Shown here piece after piece: positions 1 to 6,782 of a DNA stretch of 11,191 bases. Source of the DNA: G039029935 sp039029935. Lineage in GTDB: Bacteria > Chloroflexota > Anaerolineae > Caldilineales > Caldilineaceae. Position 1 is the first letter of the stretch, and each line of letters starts with the position of its first letter. The stretch covers positions 1-11,191 of the forward strand of contig JBCCFC010000321.1 in assembly GCA_039029935.1 (NCBI GenBank), given 5' to 3'. The translations under genes were made by a program, and so were the position numbers. The notes under the pieces are model-generated. The model saw nothing but the letters and a program-made list of their open reading frames with translations. It made no database searches and had not been told where the DNA came from.

Positions 1-80
1 AAAATTTGGGCATTTTTTCATCCATCAAGCCACGCCTGACACACGATAACCACAAACCATACAAAGTACATAGTGAGAAA

Positions 81-1169
81 ATGACGATGGCACATGTTGG
101 GTCAACCACAAATTCAACCACAAATTCAACCACTGAACACAAAATTTCTGTCCAATCACTCTGGAAAGTCTACGGCTCCAATCCTGAGCAATTCTTTGCG
201 CAAAATCAATCACCAGCGCAAGACACAAACGCGCTCGTGGAGACCATGCGCAGCGCAGAGCATATCCCTGCGGTTGCCAACATTTCCTTTGACATTGCCG
301 AGGGTGAGAAATTTGTCATCATGGGGCTATCTGGCTCTGGCAAATCAACCGTGATCCGCTGTATCACCCGTCTGGTGGAGCCAACACGTGGACAGATTCT
401 CATGGATGGAGAAGACATCCTTACTGTCAACCAACGGCGTCTGGTTGATCTGCGTCGCCACAAGATGGGCATGGTGTTTCAAAATTTTGGTCTTCTGCCC
501 CACTTAACTGTGCTGGAAAATGTTGCCTTTCCGCTCAAGATTCAAAATATCAGCCACAAGAGCCGTGTTGACAAGGCCAAAGAGATGATCGAGCTGGTGG
601 GCTTGGGTGGGCGTGAAAATGCCTATCCACGTCAGCTATCAGGTGGGCAGCAACAGCGTGTGGGCATTGCGCGTTCGCTGGCTGTAGAACCGGACATCTG
701 GCTACTCGATGAGCCGTTCTCTGCACTCGACCCACTGATTCGCCGCCAAATGCAGGATGAATTTCTGCGACTTCAAGCACAGCTACAAAAAACCATTGTC
801 TTTATCACCCATGATTTTATGGAAGCCATCCGGCTCGCTGACCGCATCTGTATTCTACACGCTGGGCAAATCGCCCAAATTGGCACACCCGAAGAGATTA
901 TCCTCAACCCTGCTGATGACTATGTGGCTGAGTTTACCAGTGAAGTGCCTGTCAGCCATGTGCTGAAGGTTGAGGCTGTGATGTCGCCTTTGACAGCTAC
1001 ACCAGGTGATTCGATGCCAACCATTGCACAGGATAAGACCGTTGAAGAGGCGGTGCAACTCTTTGAGGATGGTACACAGCAGCTATTTGTCAGTGATGGG
1101 GCCAAGATTGTGGGTCAGTTGACGCCTTATGATTTGGTGTTGGCGATGTCCAAACGTTCACAGGGGTAA
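81..1169 (+). CDS. proV: ProV-type glycine betaine/proline ABC transporter ATP-binding protein
   Basis: ATPase subunit of a quaternary-amine/proline importer; it hydrolyses ATP at the inner face of the membrane to drive uptake through the permease encoded next. With the ATG at 81 the protein has 362 residues. Visible motifs are Walker A GLSGSGKST (82-90), Q-loop Gln134, signature LSGGQ (186-190), Walker B LLDEP with Asp210/Glu211, and the switch His244. The LWKVYGSNPEQ start, the stretch VEPTRGQILMDGEDI and SALDPLIRRQMQDE are typical of ProV/OpuAA. The C-terminal ~70 residues look like a partial CBS-type region, as in osmosensing relatives. The frame also opens with a TTG at 6, but there the first 25 residues look unlike the family; ATG 81 or ATG 87 is more likely, both with weak Shine-Dalgarno sequences. 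Substrate (betaine, choline or proline) is inferred from family only. Confidence 0.93.
   Translation: MTMAHVGSTTNSTTNSTTEHKISVQSLWKVYGSNPEQFFAQNQSPAQDTNALVETMRSAEHIPAVANISFDIAEGEKFVIMGLSGSGKSTVIRCITRLVEPTRGQILMDGEDILTVNQRRLVDLRRHKMGMVFQNFGLLPHLTVLENVAFPLKIQNISHKSRVDKAKEMIELVGLGGRENAYPRQLSGGQQQRVGIARSLAVEPDIWLLDEPFSALDPLIRRQMQDEFLRLQAQLQKTIVFITHDFMEAIRLADRICILHAGQIAQIGTPEEIILNPADDYVAEFTSEVPVSHVLKVEAVMSPLTATPGDSMPTIAQDKTVEEAVQLFEDGTQQLFVSDGAKIVGQLTPYDLVLAMSKRSQG
102..137 (+). repeat. 12-bp tandem repeat inside the ATPase gene
   Basis: Three 12-bp units (tcaaccacaaat, the same again, then tcaaccactgaa) encode STTN-STTN-STTE just after the start of the ATPase. The linker is low-complexity and lies before the first beta strand, so it probably tolerates length change. 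Confidence 0.85.
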
Positions 1170-1174
1170 TAACT

Positions 1175-1222
1175 TGTGAATTATTGAATTTGTGAATTGT
1201 TGAATTTGTGAATTGTTAATGT
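1175..1222 (+). repeat. 16-bp tandem repeat between ATPase and permease genes
   Basis: Three adjacent 16-bp units: tgtgaattattgaatt, tgtgaattgttgaatt and tgtgaattgttaatgt. They start 5 bp after the ATPase stop and fill most of the 83-bp gap before the permease ATG. The tract is AT-rich. No promoter or terminator is evident in it, so the two genes may still be co-transcribed. Confidence 0.9.
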
Positions 1223-1252
1223 TTGTGTCAACCAAGTTTTGAATCTATACAC

Positions 1253-3322
1253 ATGAATATTGAAAATCAATCAGAAAACCAAAACTTCTTCGCATGGATA
1301 GGGCTGTTTGCCTTCTGCCTTGTCGTAATCGCATTCAGCCAGACCGCTGAGTGGCTTGTGGCATACCCTGAACGCTGGGCATTACCTCTCCAAACATGGA
1401 CAGATATCTCAGTCAACTTCATCATCGATCTACTCAAACCCGCGTTTCGTGCCTTCGCCGCAATATTCACGCTGCCGATGCAGTGGATCCAATCGCTGTT
1501 GCAATGGATGCCTTGGCCTGTCACCGTTGGGCTGTTCATTCTTATTGCCTATAAATCAGCCGGACGACAGGTCGCAATCTTTACAGGCGCAACACTCCTC
1601 TATATCTTGGTCGTCGGTCATTGGGAACCGAGTATGAACACACTAGCCCTTGTCCTGCTAGCAATCCCCTTTGCAGCCATGTTGGGCTTTGTCATCGGTG
1701 TCCTTGGCTTTCGTTCGCCAAGAGCCAATGCCATCATCCAGCCCACGCTTGACTTTATGCAGACCATCCCCACCTTTGCCTATCTCATCCCTATTCTGCT
1801 GCTCTTTGGCTTTGGCCCCATTGTTGGGTTAATCGCCAGCATTATTTTTGCGGTTCCACCGATGGTGCGCAATGTCATTTTGGGATTGCAACGTGTGCCA
1901 ACCGAGATTTTAGAGTCCGGTTCCATGAATGGCTGCACACCGCGTCAACGCTTCTGGCAGGTGGAAGTCCCCACAGCATTGCCACAGATCATGATCGGTG
2001 TCAACCAAACGACAATGGCCGCGTTCTCGATGATCATCATCGCGGCTATCATTGGTGGCTTTGAGGATATCGGCTGGGAAGTGCTGTCCACCATGCGCAA
2101 GGCACAATTTGGACAGAGCATGATTGCAGGGCTGGTGATTGCCTTCTTGGCGATGGTTCTGGACCGCATTACCTATGGCTTTGCTCAGACCAATCATGCG
2201 GATAGCCAAACAGCCAATGTATCGTGGCGACGCGTAGGTATCTATGCGCTGGGTATCATTGTGATTGGCTCTGCCCTCGCACAGGTCATCCCCGCGCTGG
2301 GGCAATACCCAAAGGCATGGGTATTGAACTTTGCCAGACCGCTCAACCAAGGCGTCATCTACATCACGGCCAACTACATTGAATTGACGACCACGATCAA
2401 GAACACCTTTCTTGCCTACTTTATGATTCCGATCCGCAGTGGTCTCAGCCAAGCCATCATTCCCGCTCTGTGGGGGGTGGAGTTTACGCCGGAGGCACGC
2501 AACATCTACATCGGTGTGGTCGCACTGCTATCGCTGCTTGTGGGGTTCACCTACTCACGCTGGGTAGGTCTGATTCTGGCCTTCTTTGGGGGCTTTATGC
2601 TCTTTGGCACAACGACATTGCCTTGGCTCTGTATCATCGGCATTGTCACCCTGTTGGGTTGGCAGTGTGGTGGACGCAACGTGGGGCTCTTTGTGCTGGG
2701 TGCGCAGCTATTGATGTTGGTGAGCAATCTATGGTTGCCCGCCATGCGCTCAGTCTATCTCAGTGGAGCCGCCGTCATCCTCTGTATCGTCATGGGCGGT
2801 GCAATCGGCGTCTGGGCTGCAGAGAATAATCGTGTGTCCACTTTTATACGCCCCATCAACGACACCTTCCAGACCATGCCACAATTTGTCCTGCTCATCC
2901 CCGCGCTCATGTTCTTCAAGATTGGTGAATTCACAGCACTACTCGCCATCATCATCTATGCCATCGTGCCGATGATTCGCTACACCGAACAAGGGCTGCG
3001 TACAGTCTCGGAAACCATTGTCGAGGCTGGCGAAGCAATGGGCTGTACACGCTGGCAAATGCTCTGGCAGGTGAAAGTCCCGCAGGCCATGCCCGTGATT
3101 CTGTTGGGGGTCAACCAGACGATCATGTACGCGTTGTCCATGTTGGTGATTGCTGCGCTTGTCGGCACAACCGGGCTGGGGCAAGAAATTTATATCGCAC
3201 TCAGCAACGCCAACGCGGGCGAGGGCATTGTCGCGGGGTTGTCGATGGCCTTTATTGCGATGATTGCCGACCGGATTGTGATGGGGTGGGCCAATCAGCG
3301 ACGGGCAGCTTTAGGGCTATAA
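1253..3322 (+). CDS. proW: Tandem (double-domain) ProW-like ABC transporter permease
   Basis: Membrane channel of the betaine/proline-type importer, partner of the ATPase just upstream. At 689 residues it is about twice a normal ProW (~350) because two permease domains are fused. Each half has several hydrophobic segments, a ProW-like FMQTIPTFAYLIP or TFQTMPQFVLLIP stretch, and an ATPase-docking EAA loop: EILESGSMNG from about residue 218, and ETIVEAGEAMG from about residue 587. Both loops run into a W-Q-V-x-V-P segment and then GVNQT. The second half keeps the canonical GTTGLGQEI; the first has GGFEDIGWE there. The 689-residue length supposes the ATG at 1253; a TTG at 1223 would add ten residues but overlaps no better ribosome site. 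One such chain could replace the usual permease dimer. No substrate-binding domain is fused to it. Confidence 0.93.
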   Translation: MNIENQSENQNFFAWIGLFAFCLVVIAFSQTAEWLVAYPERWALPLQTWTDISVNFIIDLLKPAFRAFAAIFTLPMQWIQSLLQWMPWPVTVGLFILIAYKSAGRQVAIFTGATLLYILVVGHWEPSMNTLALVLLAIPFAAMLGFVIGVLGFRSPRANAIIQPTLDFMQTIPTFAYLIPILLLFGFGPIVGLIASIIFAVPPMVRNVILGLQRVPTEILESGSMNGCTPRQRFWQVEVPTALPQIMIGVNQTTMAAFSMIIIAAIIGGFEDIGWEVLSTMRKAQFGQSMIAGLVIAFLAMVLDRITYGFAQTNHADSQTANVSWRRVGIYALGIIVIGSALAQVIPALGQYPKAWVLNFARPLNQGVIYITANYIELTTTIKNTFLAYFMIPIRSGLSQAIIPALWGVEFTPEARNIYIGVVALLSLLVGFTYSRWVGLILAFFGGFMLFGTTTLPWLCIIGIVTLLGWQCGGRNVGLFVLGAQLLMLVSNLWLPAMRSVYLSGAAVILCIVMGGAIGVWAAENNRVSTFIRPINDTFQTMPQFVLLIPALMFFKIGEFTALLAIIIYAIVPMIRYTEQGLRTVSETIVEAGEAMGCTRWQMLWQVKVPQAMPVILLGVNQTIMYALSMLVIAALVGTTGLGQEIYIALSNANAGEGIVAGLSMAFIAMIADRIVMGWANQRRAALGL

Positions 3323-3327
3323 GTTGT

Positions 3328-3424
3328 GGTCGGTGTGTCAGTATTCGGTGTGTCAGTATTCAGTCTGCGTGTACAACATAGTGATTGACCACCGAACACC
3401 GACCTACCGACCACCGACGACCAC
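3328..3424 (+). repeat. Opposed complementary short repeats after the permease gene
   Basis: A 15-bp unit (tcggtgtgtcagtat) occurs twice at 3330-3359. About 30 bp later, four 7-8 bp units of the form accgacN follow at 3391-3419, ending in accac. The second array is complementary to the word tcggt of the first: 3328-3336 pairs with 3396-3404 (9 bp) and 3345-3350 with 3390-3395, giving an imperfect stem-loop. It begins 5 bp after the permease stop, so it could act as a transcript 3' end or a factor-dependent terminator; there is no T-run. Confidence 0.7.
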
Positions 3425-3440
3425 TTAACTTGATACATAT

Positions 3441-3444
3441 GAGG
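3441..3444 (+). promoter_or_regulatory. Ribosome binding site of the methyltransferase gene
   Basis: GAGG lies 5 bp before the ATG at 3450 and fixes that start. No other candidate start nearby has a comparable site. Confidence 0.65.
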
Positions 3445-3449
3445 TATCA

Positions 3450-4304
3450 ATGGCGAACACATACATCAAAACCAACCGCGCAACATGGGATGAATGGGCA
3501 GCGGTGCATATACAGCAGACATCCGATTACCGTATCGACGACTTCCGTGCGGGCAAAATCGGCTGGAAACGCAACATCCCTGATGACATCGGCTCGGTCA
3601 AGGGTAAATCGTTGCTTCATCTACAATGTCATTTTGGCATGGATTCGCTGATGTGGGCGCGTGAGGGTGCTAAAGTCACAGGGGTCGATTTTTCACCTAC
3701 AGCCATCCAAACAGCCAGAACACTCAACGATGAGCTAGGCTTGGATGCCGAGTTTGTACAGTCGGACATCTGCTCGTTGGCAGGGGCGTTGAGCGGTGAA
3801 TTTGACATTGTACTCACCTACTACGGCACGATTGTGTGGTTGCCTGATTTAGAGCAGTGGGCCGATACCATCGCTTGGTTTCTCAAACCCGATGGCTTTT
3901 TCTACATGGCCGATAGCCACCCCTCACATAAACTGGTTAAGGGTGCGTTGCGTCGATCACAAACGCCCCTCCACCAGCCCTACTTCAACGATGGCGAACC
4001 AATCCGCCACGACACCGATGGCAGCACTTATGCCGACTCCAACGCCTGCACAGAAAACCGCACGCTCTACCAGTGGCCGCATTCCATGAGCGAAATCATC
4101 AACGCCCTGCTTGGCGCAGGATTGACGCTGGACTTTCTGCACGAATTCCCCTACACATTCCACAACATGTTCTACTACGACCATCACCGCCAAGAACCAA
4201 TCATGGAGCAAGATGAAGACAACTGGTGGTGGCTGCGCGATGAACGAATATCAGCACCTTTGATGTTTTCGTTGATGGCGAGGAAGGGGAGAGTGATGGT
4301 GTGA
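3450..4304 (+). CDS. Class I SAM-dependent methyltransferase
   Basis: Predicted cytoplasmic methyltransferase of 284 residues. The Rossmann core shows a modified motif I, LLHLQCHFGMDSL (55-67), where most relatives have DLGCGTG. It is followed by GVDFS with acidic Asp80, expected to hold the ribose of S-adenosylmethionine, and then QSDI. The middle has the WFLKPDGFFYMADSHP stretch that usually follows the LkPGG loop. The N-terminus TWDEWAAVH is typical of this bacterial subgroup. The substrate cannot be read from sequence. It lies downstream of the importer genes on the same strand, but 127 bp of repeats separate them, so co-transcription is uncertain. The last codons and the TGA lie inside an 8-bp tandem repeat, so the C-terminal residues after about 279 may not be conserved. 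Confidence 0.88.
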   Translation: MANTYIKTNRATWDEWAAVHIQQTSDYRIDDFRAGKIGWKRNIPDDIGSVKGKSLLHLQCHFGMDSLMWAREGAKVTGVDFSPTAIQTARTLNDELGLDAEFVQSDICSLAGALSGEFDIVLTYYGTIVWLPDLEQWADTIAWFLKPDGFFYMADSHPSHKLVKGALRRSQTPLHQPYFNDGEPIRHDTDGSTYADSNACTENRTLYQWPHSMSEIINALLGAGLTLDFLHEFPYTFHNMFYYDHHRQEPIMEQDEDNWWWLRDERISAPLMFSLMARKGRVMV

Positions 4305-4360
4305 TGGTGTGATGGTGTGATGGTGTGATGGTGTGATAGTGTGATAGTGTGATAGTGTGA
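4293..4360 (+). repeat. 8-bp tandem repeat overlapping the methyltransferase stop
   Basis: Five copies of gtgatggt, three of gtgatagt and a half copy, 68 bp in all with no interruption. The methyltransferase stop TGA (4302-4304) lies in the second unit. Copy number would be expected to vary between strains by replication slippage. Confidence 0.95.
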
Positions 4361-4369
4361 ACATCAACT

Positions 4370-4418
4370 CATCACTTGTCACTCATCACTCATCACTCAT
4401 CACTCATCACTCATCACT
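4370..4418 (+). repeat. 7-bp tandem repeat (catcact)
   Basis: Seven adjacent 7-bp units, all catcact except the second (tgtcact). The core atcac is the reverse complement of the gtgat core of the array at 4293-4360, 9 bp away, so the two tracts can pair in several registers to form imperfect hairpins. Confidence 0.93.
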
Positions 4419-4471
4419 CTCCCACCGTTCAATAACAATACTGCTTATCTACGTTTGCCTTACTTTACGAT

Positions 4472-4500
4472 TTGACTGTCGTTGAGATTCATGCTAGGAT
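4472..4500 (+). promoter_or_regulatory. Sigma70-like promoter of the sulfatase gene
   Basis: TTGACT at 4472-4477 (5 of 6 to consensus), a 17-bp spacer, and TAGGAT at 4495-4500 (4 of 6). Transcription would begin near 4507 and leave a leader of about 44 bases. The leader has no clear Shine-Dalgarno before the ATG at 4551. Confidence 0.6.
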
Positions 4501-4550
4501 TAAAACGTTTCAATTTTTCAGAATAGTTTTCTTTTCACACAAACAAAATC

Positions 4551-6173
4551 ATGACTCAACGACTCAATATTTTATTTATCATGTGTGACCAGCTACGATG
4601 GGACTACCTCTCGTGTTATGGTCATCCACATTTGGAGACACCCAATATAGACCGTTTGGCGGCCCGCGGTGTGCGTTTTGACCGTGCCTATGTGCAGTCG
4701 CCCTGTTGTGGTCCGTCCCGCGCTGCTATGTACACAGGGCGTTATGCGTCGGCACATGGCGGCTCGATCAACTTTGCCCCATTGCCTGTAGGCGAGCTAT
4801 TTTTGGGCGATTACCTTGAACCATTGGGCGTCCGCACCGCCCTTGTGGGCAAAACACACATTGTGCCTAACGTCGAGGGCATGAAGCGGCTGCACATTGA
4901 ACCTGATTCACCTGTGGGGCAGCGGTTGCGTGAAGGCGCATTTGAACCGTACTGGCGTGATGATGGTCTACACCCCAATGATGCCAACAGTCGTGATGCC
5001 GTCTACAACCAATATCTACGCGCACAAGGGTATACGGGTGACAACCCCTGGCACACCCATGCCAATGGCGCAATCGACGAGAATGGCGACTTTCTGAGTG
5101 GTTGGTTCCTCAAATCAGCACCGTATCCTGCCAACATCAAAGAAGAGCATTCGGAGACACCCTACACCACCAGTCGTGCGATGGAATTTATCGAGGAGGC
5201 TGGCGATCAGCCTTGGTGTTTGCATCTAAGCTACATCAAACCCCATTGGCCCTATGTTGCCCCTGCGCCCTATCATAATGTGTATGATGCAAGCACTGTG
5301 CCGCCTGCCAACCGCTCCGCATCTGAAAAAGAGGATACTCATCCAGTCTTTGCCGCCTATATGCAGCATCAAGCAAGCCGTACTTTTGTGTCAGATGAGG
5401 TACGTCATGCCGTTATCCCCACCTATATGGGGCTGATCAAGCAGATCGATGATCAGATCGGTCGATTGATGGACTTTTTGGAGGAGCGCGGTGAGTTGGA
5501 CAGCACCATGATTGTCTTCACCAGCGATCATGGCGACTATTTGGGTGATCATTGGTTGGGCGAAAAGAGCTTTTTTCATGACGCGTCTGTGCGTGTGCCG
5601 TTGATTGTCGTGGACCCACGCCCCGAAGCGGATGCGACACGCGGTACAGCCGAGGCGCGGCTCGTGGAATCCATCGACTATATCCCCACCTTTATCGAGG
5701 CTATGGGGGGTGAGCCATCCTACCGACTTGATGGCCGTTCGTTGCTGCCGCTGCTGCATAATCAGAATTTGGATGTTGCATGGCGTGACTATGCCATCAG
5801 CGAAGTCGATTATAGTGACCGGGGCGCACGGGCGACATTGAATCGTCCGCATGATCAATGCTGGAGCGTGATGGTGTGTACGGAGCGGTGGAAGTATATT
5901 GCCTTTGAGGATTTCCGCCCTATGCTCTTTGATCTGAAGAACGACCCCAATGAGTTGACGGACTTGGGTGGTAACGTTCCCTATGCACAGGTCTGCGACG
6001 AAATGCAGGCGCATCTCATGCAGTGGATGTTACACCGTAGCAAACGTGCAGACATGAGTCCGGAGCAGGTTGAATTTATCGCGGGTGGAAATAATCGTGA
6101 GAAACGCGGTATCCTGATCGGCTTTTGGGATGAGGAGGCGTTGCCGGAAGAAGTGCGTCAAGCTCGCGCTTAA
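4551..6173 (+). CDS. Formylglycine-dependent sulfatase (alkaline phosphatase superfamily)
   Basis: Hydrolyses a sulfate ester, or possibly a phosphonate or phosphate monoester. The 540-residue protein has the sulfatase signature CGPSRAAMYTG with Cys53, to be oxidised to formylglycine. Expected metal ligands are Asp13, Asp326 and His327 (TSDHG); other pocket residues are Arg57, Lys101 and His103 (GKTH), His232 (KPHWPY) and Lys339 (GEKSFFHD). From memory, the overall run (LGDYLEPLGVRTALVGK, FLHLSYIKPHWPYVAPAPYH-like segment, FDLKNDPNELTDL) resembles the phosphonate monoester hydrolase/arylsulfatase branch. The Lys-x-His pair is the true arylsulfatase form; phosphonate hydrolases carry Tyr-x-Thr there. 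No signal peptide is visible, so it probably acts in the cytoplasm. It has its own promoter, so it is likely a separate unit from the importer and methyltransferase. A formylglycine-generating enzyme must be encoded elsewhere. Confidence 0.94.
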   Translation: MTQRLNILFIMCDQLRWDYLSCYGHPHLETPNIDRLAARGVRFDRAYVQSPCCGPSRAAMYTGRYASAHGGSINFAPLPVGELFLGDYLEPLGVRTALVGKTHIVPNVEGMKRLHIEPDSPVGQRLREGAFEPYWRDDGLHPNDANSRDAVYNQYLRAQGYTGDNPWHTHANGAIDENGDFLSGWFLKSAPYPANIKEEHSETPYTTSRAMEFIEEAGDQPWCLHLSYIKPHWPYVAPAPYHNVYDASTVPPANRSASEKEDTHPVFAAYMQHQASRTFVSDEVRHAVIPTYMGLIKQIDDQIGRLMDFLEERGELDSTMIVFTSDHGDYLGDHWLGEKSFFHDASVRVPLIVVDPRPEADATRGTAEARLVESIDYIPTFIEAMGGEPSYRLDGRSLLPLLHNQNLDVAWRDYAISEVDYSDRGARATLNRPHDQCWSVMVCTERWKYIAFEDFRPMLFDLKNDPNELTDLGGNVPYAQVCDEMQAHLMQWMLHRSKRADMSPEQVEFIAGGNNREKRGILIGFWDEEALPEEVRQARA

Positions 6174-6178
6174 GCTCT

Positions 6179-6595
6179 TTATATGCAACTATGCCCAATA
6201 AACCCAGGCTGCTTAATCATGGGTAAATAGACCCGATAGGGCGGTATGGTTTGGGATGACGGCATGGTTTGGGATGGCGGTATGGTTTGTGTGGTTGCCC
6301 ATAAAGGATATTTTTCGTCCAGAAATGCTTGTAATGTGGGACCCACGCCTATTAGGTGGTTGTCGTTAATACTGTGAAAATTGCTTGTATAACCTGGTTC
6401 CAGATTGACCAATTGCGTAAATGCATCGGGTAAGCCCGTGAGCTGATTAGACGAAAGTCCAAACTCTCTAAGACACCTCAGATTACCGATTGATGATGGC
6501 AGGCTCGTTAATTGATTGTTGTTCAGGTCCAGTGCTATCAAGTTGACAAGATTGCCAATTTTTGGTGAAAGGCTGGTTAACTGATTGTTATTCAT
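6179..6595 (-). pseudogene. Leucine-rich-repeat protein fragment
   Basis: Up to 138 residues. The N-terminal part holds three 23-residue leucine-rich repeats of the form NNNQLTSLPxxIGNLxxLxxLxL. A non-repeat segment ends in a Q-T-I/M-P-P/S-S hexapeptide tandem. The frame upstream closes with a TGA nine codons before the ATG, no Shine-Dalgarno precedes that ATG, and the protein starts in the middle of a repeat, so the N-terminal part of a larger LRR protein seems to be missing. The stop lies 5 bp from the convergent sulfatase stop. It could still be expressed as a short LRR protein; its partners are unknown. Confidence 0.6.
6243..6296 (-). repeat. 18-bp tandem repeat at the 3' end of the LRR fragment
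   Basis: Three 18-bp units (on the plus strand ggtatggtttgggatgac, ggcatggtttgggatggc and a diverged third). Read on the minus strand they encode the Thr/Pro/Ser-rich hexapeptides near the C-terminus of the LRR fragment. Confidence 0.85.
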
Positions 6596-6613
6596 TGAAT
6601 AGGAAAGTATAAA

Positions 6614-6666
6614 CCAGTATCACAAATTGGTTATCTGTGACGCAGGTAGCCAACCTGCGATACTGG
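6614..6666. repeat. Palindromic element able to fold into a three-way junction
   Basis: Three stems abut with almost no unpaired base. The outer stem is ccagta (6614-6619) with tactgg (6661-6666). The first inner stem is tcaca (6620-6624) with tgtga (6636-6640). The second inner stem is cgcaggt (6641-6647) with acctgcg (6653-6659). It lies in the gap between the LRR fragment and the GH32 gene. It resembles small non-autonomous palindromic repeats or a structured RNA; no transposase or target-site duplication is evident. Confidence 0.55.
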
Positions 6667-6702
6667 CTTTTGTTCCGTCAAGTAAGAGATCAATGCTTCA
6701 AT

Positions 6703-6740
6703 AGGTGAGTAATCCACAAATTGAAACAGATTACCCACCT
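6703..6740 (-). terminator. Hairpin downstream of the GH32 gene (possible terminator)
   Basis: Arms aggtgagtaatc (6703-6714) and gattacccacct (6729-6740) pair over 12 bp with one mismatch, with a 14-base loop. It starts about 43 bases past the GH32 stop in that gene's direction. No T-run follows on the minus strand, so a rho-independent terminator is doubtful; it may simply protect the transcript end. Confidence 0.4.
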
Positions 6741-6782
6741 TATTACACAACTTTTTGTCAACAAATAGAGTATAATGTTGTG

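Noticed and set aside
6..80. N-terminal extension of the ATPase from a TTG start
   Set aside because: The 25 extra residues have no family match, and an ATG follows at 81; a TTG at the window edge is weak evidence.
1910..2452. 180-codon minus-strand open frame opposite the permease
   Set aside because: It is antisense to a clear permease with conserved motifs and shows no recognisable protein features.
4293..4418. CRISPR-like array
   Set aside because: Units are 7-8 bp and contiguous without spacers, so these are simple tandem repeats.
5391..6014. 207-codon minus-strand open frame opposite the sulfatase
   Set aside because: It is rich in His/Ile/Gln from reversed codons and lies fully within a well-supported gene.
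3450..6173. Choline-O-sulfate utilisation cluster (importer, methyltransferase, choline sulfatase)
   Set aside because: The sulfatase lacks the sequence pattern I associate with BetC around its pocket and has its own promoter, so the link is not supported.
6771..6776. TATAAT on the plus strand as a promoter
   Set aside because: No matching -35 lies 16-18 bp upstream, and it would read antisense into the GH32 gene.
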